From positions 62,001 through 126,000 of the forward strand of contig NZ_JACHYN010000011.1 of assembly GCF_014192915.1 (NCBI RefSeq): a stretch of 64,000 bases of DNA, written 5' to 3'. Positions within the stretch are counted from its first letter, which is position 1. Every line of letters begins with the position of its first letter. The notes beneath the pieces are model-generated. The model ran no database searches. It was not told where the DNA came from and saw only the letters and a program-made list of their open reading frames with translations. A program made the position numbers and the translations under genes. Positions 60,822 through 64,000 of the stretch are shown here, one piece after another. Source of the DNA: Azospirillum sp. OGB3 (GTDB taxonomy: Bacteria; Pseudomonadota; Alphaproteobacteria; Azospirillales; Azospirillaceae).

Positions 60822-62189
60822 ATGACGCGACACCTGTTCGGCACCGACGGCATCCGCGGCACCGCCAACATCGACCCGATGACGGCGGAAACCGCTTTGC
60901 GCGTCGCGATGGCGTCCGCTTTGCAGTTCCGCCGGGGCGACCACCGGCACCGCGTGGTGATCGGCAAGGACACCCGCCTGTCCGGCTATCTGCTGGAGCC
61001 CGCGCTGACCGCGGGCTTCATCTCCATGGGCATGGACGTGGTGCTGCTCGGCCCGCTGCCGACACCCGCCGTCGCCATGCTGACGCGCTCGCTGCGCGCC
61101 GACCTCGGCGTGATGATCTCCGCCTCGCACAACCCGTACCAGGACAACGGCATCAAGCTGTTCGGGCCAGACGGCTACAAGCTGTCGGACGCGGTGGAGA
61201 TCGCCATCGAGACGCGCATGGGCCAGCCCTTCGCGCCGGACCTCGCCGGTTCCGCCGACCTTGGCCGCGCCTCCCGCCTGGAGGATTCGACGGGCCGCTA
61301 CATCGAGTATGTGAAGAACACCTTCCCGCGCGGCCTGCGTCTGGACGGGCTGAAGATCGTCGTGGACTGCGCCAACGGCGCCGCCTACCGTGTCGCCCCG
61401 AAGGTGCTGTACGAGCTGGGGGCCGACGTGATCCCGGTCGGGGTCAATCCGGATGGCCTGAACATCAACAAGGACTGCGGCGCCACCGCCACCCGGACCC
61501 TGCAGGAGCAGGTGGTGGCCCACGGCGCCCATCTGGGCATCGCGCTGGACGGCGACGCCGATCGCCTGATCATGGTCGACGAGGCCGGGCGCGTCGTCGA
61601 CGGTGATCAGGTCATGGCGCTGATCGCCTCATCCTGGGCGCAGGCGCAGACGCTCAAGGGCGGCGGCGTGGTCGCCACGGTCATGTCCAACCTGGGCATG
61701 GAGCGGCATCTCCAGGGGCTGGGCATCGCGCTGGTCCGCACGCCGGTCGGCGACCGCTATGTGGTGGAACATATGCGCGAGCACGGCTACAACGTCGGTG
61801 GGGAGCAGTCGGGGCACGTCGTGCTGTCCGACTACTCCACGACCGGCGACGGGCTGATCGCCGCACTCCAGGTCCTGGCGGTGCTGATCCAGTCCGGCGG
61901 CCGGGCGGCCAGCGAGGTCTGCCAGGTCTTCGCCCCGGTGCCGCAGAAGCTGACCAATGTCCGCTTTGCCGCCGGCTCGAAGCCTCTGGACATCGCCTCC
62001 GTCCAGGCGGCGATCCGCGACGGCGAGGCGCGGCTGAACGGGTCGGGTCGCATCCTGATCCGCAAGTCGGGGACCGAGCCGGTGATCCGCGTCATGGCGG
62101 AAGGCGACGACGAAGGGCTGGTGCACGCGGTGGTGGCCGACATTGCCGGCGCCATCACGGACGCCGCCCGGCTGGAGACCGCCTCCTAA
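60822..62189 (+). CDS. glmM: Phosphoglucosamine mutase
   Basis: The 455-residue enzyme turns glucosamine-6-phosphate into glucosamine-1-phosphate for cell-wall precursors. It has LFGTDGIRGTAN, the phosphoserine loop ISASHNPYQDNGIKLFGPDG, metal loop DGDADRLIMVDE, GGEQSGHVV and RKSGTEPVIRVMAEG. TGAGGG precedes the ATG. 130 bases downstream of folP, 41 bases before thiD. Confidence 0.97.
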   Translation: MTRHLFGTDGIRGTANIDPMTAETALRVAMASALQFRRGDHRHRVVIGKDTRLSGYLLEPALTAGFISMGMDVVLLGPLPTPAVAMLTRSLRADLGVMISASHNPYQDNGIKLFGPDGYKLSDAVEIAIETRMGQPFAPDLAGSADLGRASRLEDSTGRYIEYVKNTFPRGLRLDGLKIVVDCANGAAYRVAPKVLYELGADVIPVGVNPDGLNINKDCGATATRTLQEQVVAHGAHLGIALDGDADRLIMVDEAGRVVDGDQVMALIASSWAQAQTLKGGGVVATVMSNLGMERHLQGLGIALVRTPVGDRYVVEHMREHGYNVGGEQSGHVVLSDYSTTGDGLIAALQVLAVLIQSGGRAASEVCQVFAPVPQKLTNVRFAAGSKPLDIASVQAAIRDGEARLNGSGRILIRKSGTEPVIRVMAEGDDEGLVHAVVADIAGAITDAARLETAS

Positions 62190-62230
62190 GGCCACCCCTC
62201 CAACCAGACGACCAGACGGAAGCAATCCCG

Positions 62231-63046
62231 ATGCAGGCCCACCCGATCAACGGCCGTGTTCTCATCGTCGCCGGGTCCGATTCCGGCGGCGGTGCCGGCA
62301 TCCAGGCGGACATCAAGGCGGTCAGCGCGCTGAACGCCTTCGCCATGACCGCCATCGCGGCGCTGACCGCGCAGAACACGACCGGGGTCTATGGCGTGCT
62401 GCCCGTGGACCCGGCCTTCGTCGCCCTGCAGATGAGGGTGGTGCTGGAGGACCTCGGGGCCGACAGCATCAAGATCGGCATGCTCGCCAACGCCGCGGTC
62501 ATCGAGGCGGTGGCCGGCGAGTATGAGGCGCGGGCCATCAACGTTCCGCTGGTCGTCGACCCGGTGATGGTCTCGAAGAGCGGCCATTTCCTGCTGGAGC
62601 CGGACGCCGTGCAGACCCTGCGCAAGCGCCTGCTTCCCCACGCCGAACTGGTAACCCCCAACCTGCCGGAGGCCGAGGCGCTGACCAACATCCCGGTGCG
62701 CAACCTGGACGACATGCGCCGCGCCGCCGAGATGATCCGCACCTTCGGGCCGAAGTCCGTCCTGCTGAAGGGCGGCCATCTGGAGGACGAGCGGCTGTGC
62801 GATCTGCTGCTCACCGAGGACGGCGAGGAGGTGTTCGAGGGGCGGCGCATCCACACCCCGCACACCCACGGCACCGGCTGCACCCTGGCCTCGGCCATCG
62901 CCGCCGGCATCGCCCAGGGGCTGGGCGTGCGCGATTCGGTGGCCCGCGCCCGCGCCTATGTGGACGAGGCCATCCGCTCCGCCCCCGGTTTCGGCCACGG
63001 TCACGGCCCGCTGAACCACCTGCACACGGTCCGGCCGTTCCCGTAA
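62231..63046 (+). CDS. thiD: Hydroxymethylpyrimidine/phosphomethylpyrimidine kinase
   Basis: The 271-residue ribokinase-fold enzyme phosphorylates HMP and HMP-P for thiamine synthesis. It has AGSDSGGGAGIQADIKA, VVDPVMVSKSGHFLL, TPNLPEAEAL, VLLKGGHLED and HGTGCTLASAIAAG. Length is normal and no TenA or ThiE domain is fused. It ends the folP-glmM-thiD cluster; the convergent MocR-type gene starts 21 bases further. Confidence 0.95.
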   Translation: MQAHPINGRVLIVAGSDSGGGAGIQADIKAVSALNAFAMTAIAALTAQNTTGVYGVLPVDPAFVALQMRVVLEDLGADSIKIGMLANAAVIEAVAGEYEARAINVPLVVDPVMVSKSGHFLLEPDAVQTLRKRLLPHAELVTPNLPEAEALTNIPVRNLDDMRRAAEMIRTFGPKSVLLKGGHLEDERLCDLLLTEDGEEVFEGRRIHTPHTHGTGCTLASAIAAGIAQGLGVRDSVARARAYVDEAIRSAPGFGHGHGPLNHLHTVRPFP

Positions 63047-63067
63047 GGGCGCGGCCTTTCCGCCTCC

Positions 63068-64000
63068 TCACACGATCGACAGCATCGCCGTCTGCGGATT
63101 TTCCAGCAGATCCGCCAGCGTGCCCAGGCCGCGCGCCAGCTCGTCCCGGCTGTGCGGGTGGCACAGGCCCAGCCGCACGGCGTGCGGGGCGCTGGCCCGG
63201 CCCACGGCGAACACGTCGCCGCCCGTCACCTTCACACCGCGGCGCAGCGCCTCCGCGATGAAGTCGTCGCGCCGCCAGGGCTCGGGCAGGACCAGCCAGA
63301 GATGCTGCGCCGACGCGTGCCCGCAGACGGCGCTGGCGGGCAGGATGGAGCGGGCGATCTGCTGGCGCGCCATGGCCTCCCCGCGCTGGGCCTCGGCGAT
63401 GCGGTCGGCGCTGCCGTCGGTGATCCAGCGCGTCGCGACCTCCGGCGGCAGGGGCGGGGAGGAGTATTGCAGGGCACGGATGACCGCCTCCACCCGCGGC
63501 ACCAGGGCAGGCGGAGCGACGACGTAGCCGACGCGCAACCCTGCGGACACGCTCTTGGACAGGCTGTTCACGTAGACGGTGACGTCCGGGGCGATGGCCT
63601 GGATGGGCTTGGCGTCATGGACCAGGAAGCCGAACACGTCGTCTTCGACCAGCACCACCCCGTAGCGGCGGGCGATGGCTGCGATCTCCACCCGCCGGGC
63701 CTGCGGCATGACGGAGGCGGTGGGATTGTGCATGGTCGGCACCAGATACAGCGCCTTGGGCGCCAGACGGCGGCAGGCGCTGTCGAAACTGTCCGGGACC
63801 ACGCCATGCTCGTCGATGGCGATGCCTTCCAGGTGGTAGCCCTCGACCGCGCTCAGGGTCTTGATGCCGTAGTTGGTCAGACGCTCGGTCAGGACGACGT
63901 CGCCGGGGCGAGCCACCGCGGCCAGCGCCACGGCCATGGCGTTCTGCGCGCCCGTGGTCAGCAGGACCGTGTCGGCGGAGGTGGCCACCCGGTGCTGCCG
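63068..64000 (-). CDS. MocR-type regulator (aminotransferase-like part), cut by the window end
   Basis: The visible 310 residues are a fold type I aminotransferase domain with TTGAQNAMAVALAAVARPGD, VPTMHNPTASVMPQARR, LVEDDVFGFLV and the PLP lysine in SLSKSVSAGLRVGYVV. In the GntR/MocR family such a domain follows an N-terminal winged helix, which would lie beyond base 64000. It could instead be a stand-alone aminotransferase of the 2-aminoadipate type. The beginning of the gene is outside the window, so domain order is not confirmed. Confidence 0.82.
   Translation of the reverse strand, partial: RQHRVATSADTVLLTTGAQNAMAVALAAVARPGDVVLTERLTNYGIKTLSAVEGYHLEGIAIDEHGVVPDSFDSACRRLAPKALYLVPTMHNPTASVMPQARRVEIAAIARRYGVVLVEDDVFGFLVHDAKPIQAIAPDVTVYVNSLSKSVSAGLRVGYVVAPPALVPRVEAVIRALQYSSPPLPPEVATRWITDGSADRIAEAQRGEAMARQQIARSILPASAVCGHASAQHLWLVLPEPWRRDDFIAEALRRGVKVTGGDVFAVGRASAPHAVRLGLCHPHSRDELARGLGTLADLLENPQTAMLSIV

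Overview
The window is GC-rich chromosomal DNA from an alphaproteobacterium, most likely a Rhodospirillales member close to Azospirillum. This rests on a PhyR-type stress regulator, an ATP12 F1-assembly factor, the folP-glmM-thiD order, many GTG starts, the protein sequences themselves and GC-rich palindromic intergenic repeats. The genus is inferred. Most genes are housekeeping or metabolic. I found no tRNA, rRNA, insertion sequence, phage or CRISPR array.

Layout. 0-9 kb: glgE 3' end, an EAL phosphodiesterase, an orphan form II CoxL-like molybdoenzyme, yedK, a secreted nuclease, a PhyR paralogue facing a GlsB/YeaQ protein with a stress-type promoter, rpe and a ModE-like regulator. 9-15 kb: a divergent quinone-oxidoreductase/HxlR pair with nnrS, then a three-gene dehydrogenase/SDR/PLP-dehydratase operon, a methyltransferase and a 46-residue basic protein. 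15-24 kb: a microaerobic/nitrosative group (nnrS, mog, ccoG, two FNR-type boxes), membrane proteins, a PAS histidine kinase carrying an in-frame palindrome, and pyk. 25-28 kb: the rpsM-rpsK-rpoA-rplQ operon with its own promoter and two structured insertions. 28-40 kb: rarA, crcB, an RluC-type gene, a GntR/benE pair, HAD and ATP12 genes, a PRC-barrel protein, ygfZ and rnk. 40-45 kb: a BMP-type nucleoside ABC importer. 45-56 kb: unknown proteins, two cyclic-di-GMP genes, a PRPP-synthetase paralogue beside a beta-CASP nuclease, and an SDR with a membrane tail. 56-64 kb: egtB-egtD, a hemerythrin-like protein, folP, glmM, thiD and a MocR-type regulator cut by the window end.

The most unusual signal is the mobile-looking palindromic DNA. 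Two mosaic repeat families occupy intergenic gaps, two copies lie inside operons (rpoA-rplQ and the nucleoside importer), and a separate perfect 29-bp inverted repeat sits in frame within the histidine kinase gene. I see no clearly new multi-gene defence or biosynthetic system. The best candidates for new biology are these palindromes, the 11.4-14 kb catabolic operon and the Prs/beta-CASP pair.
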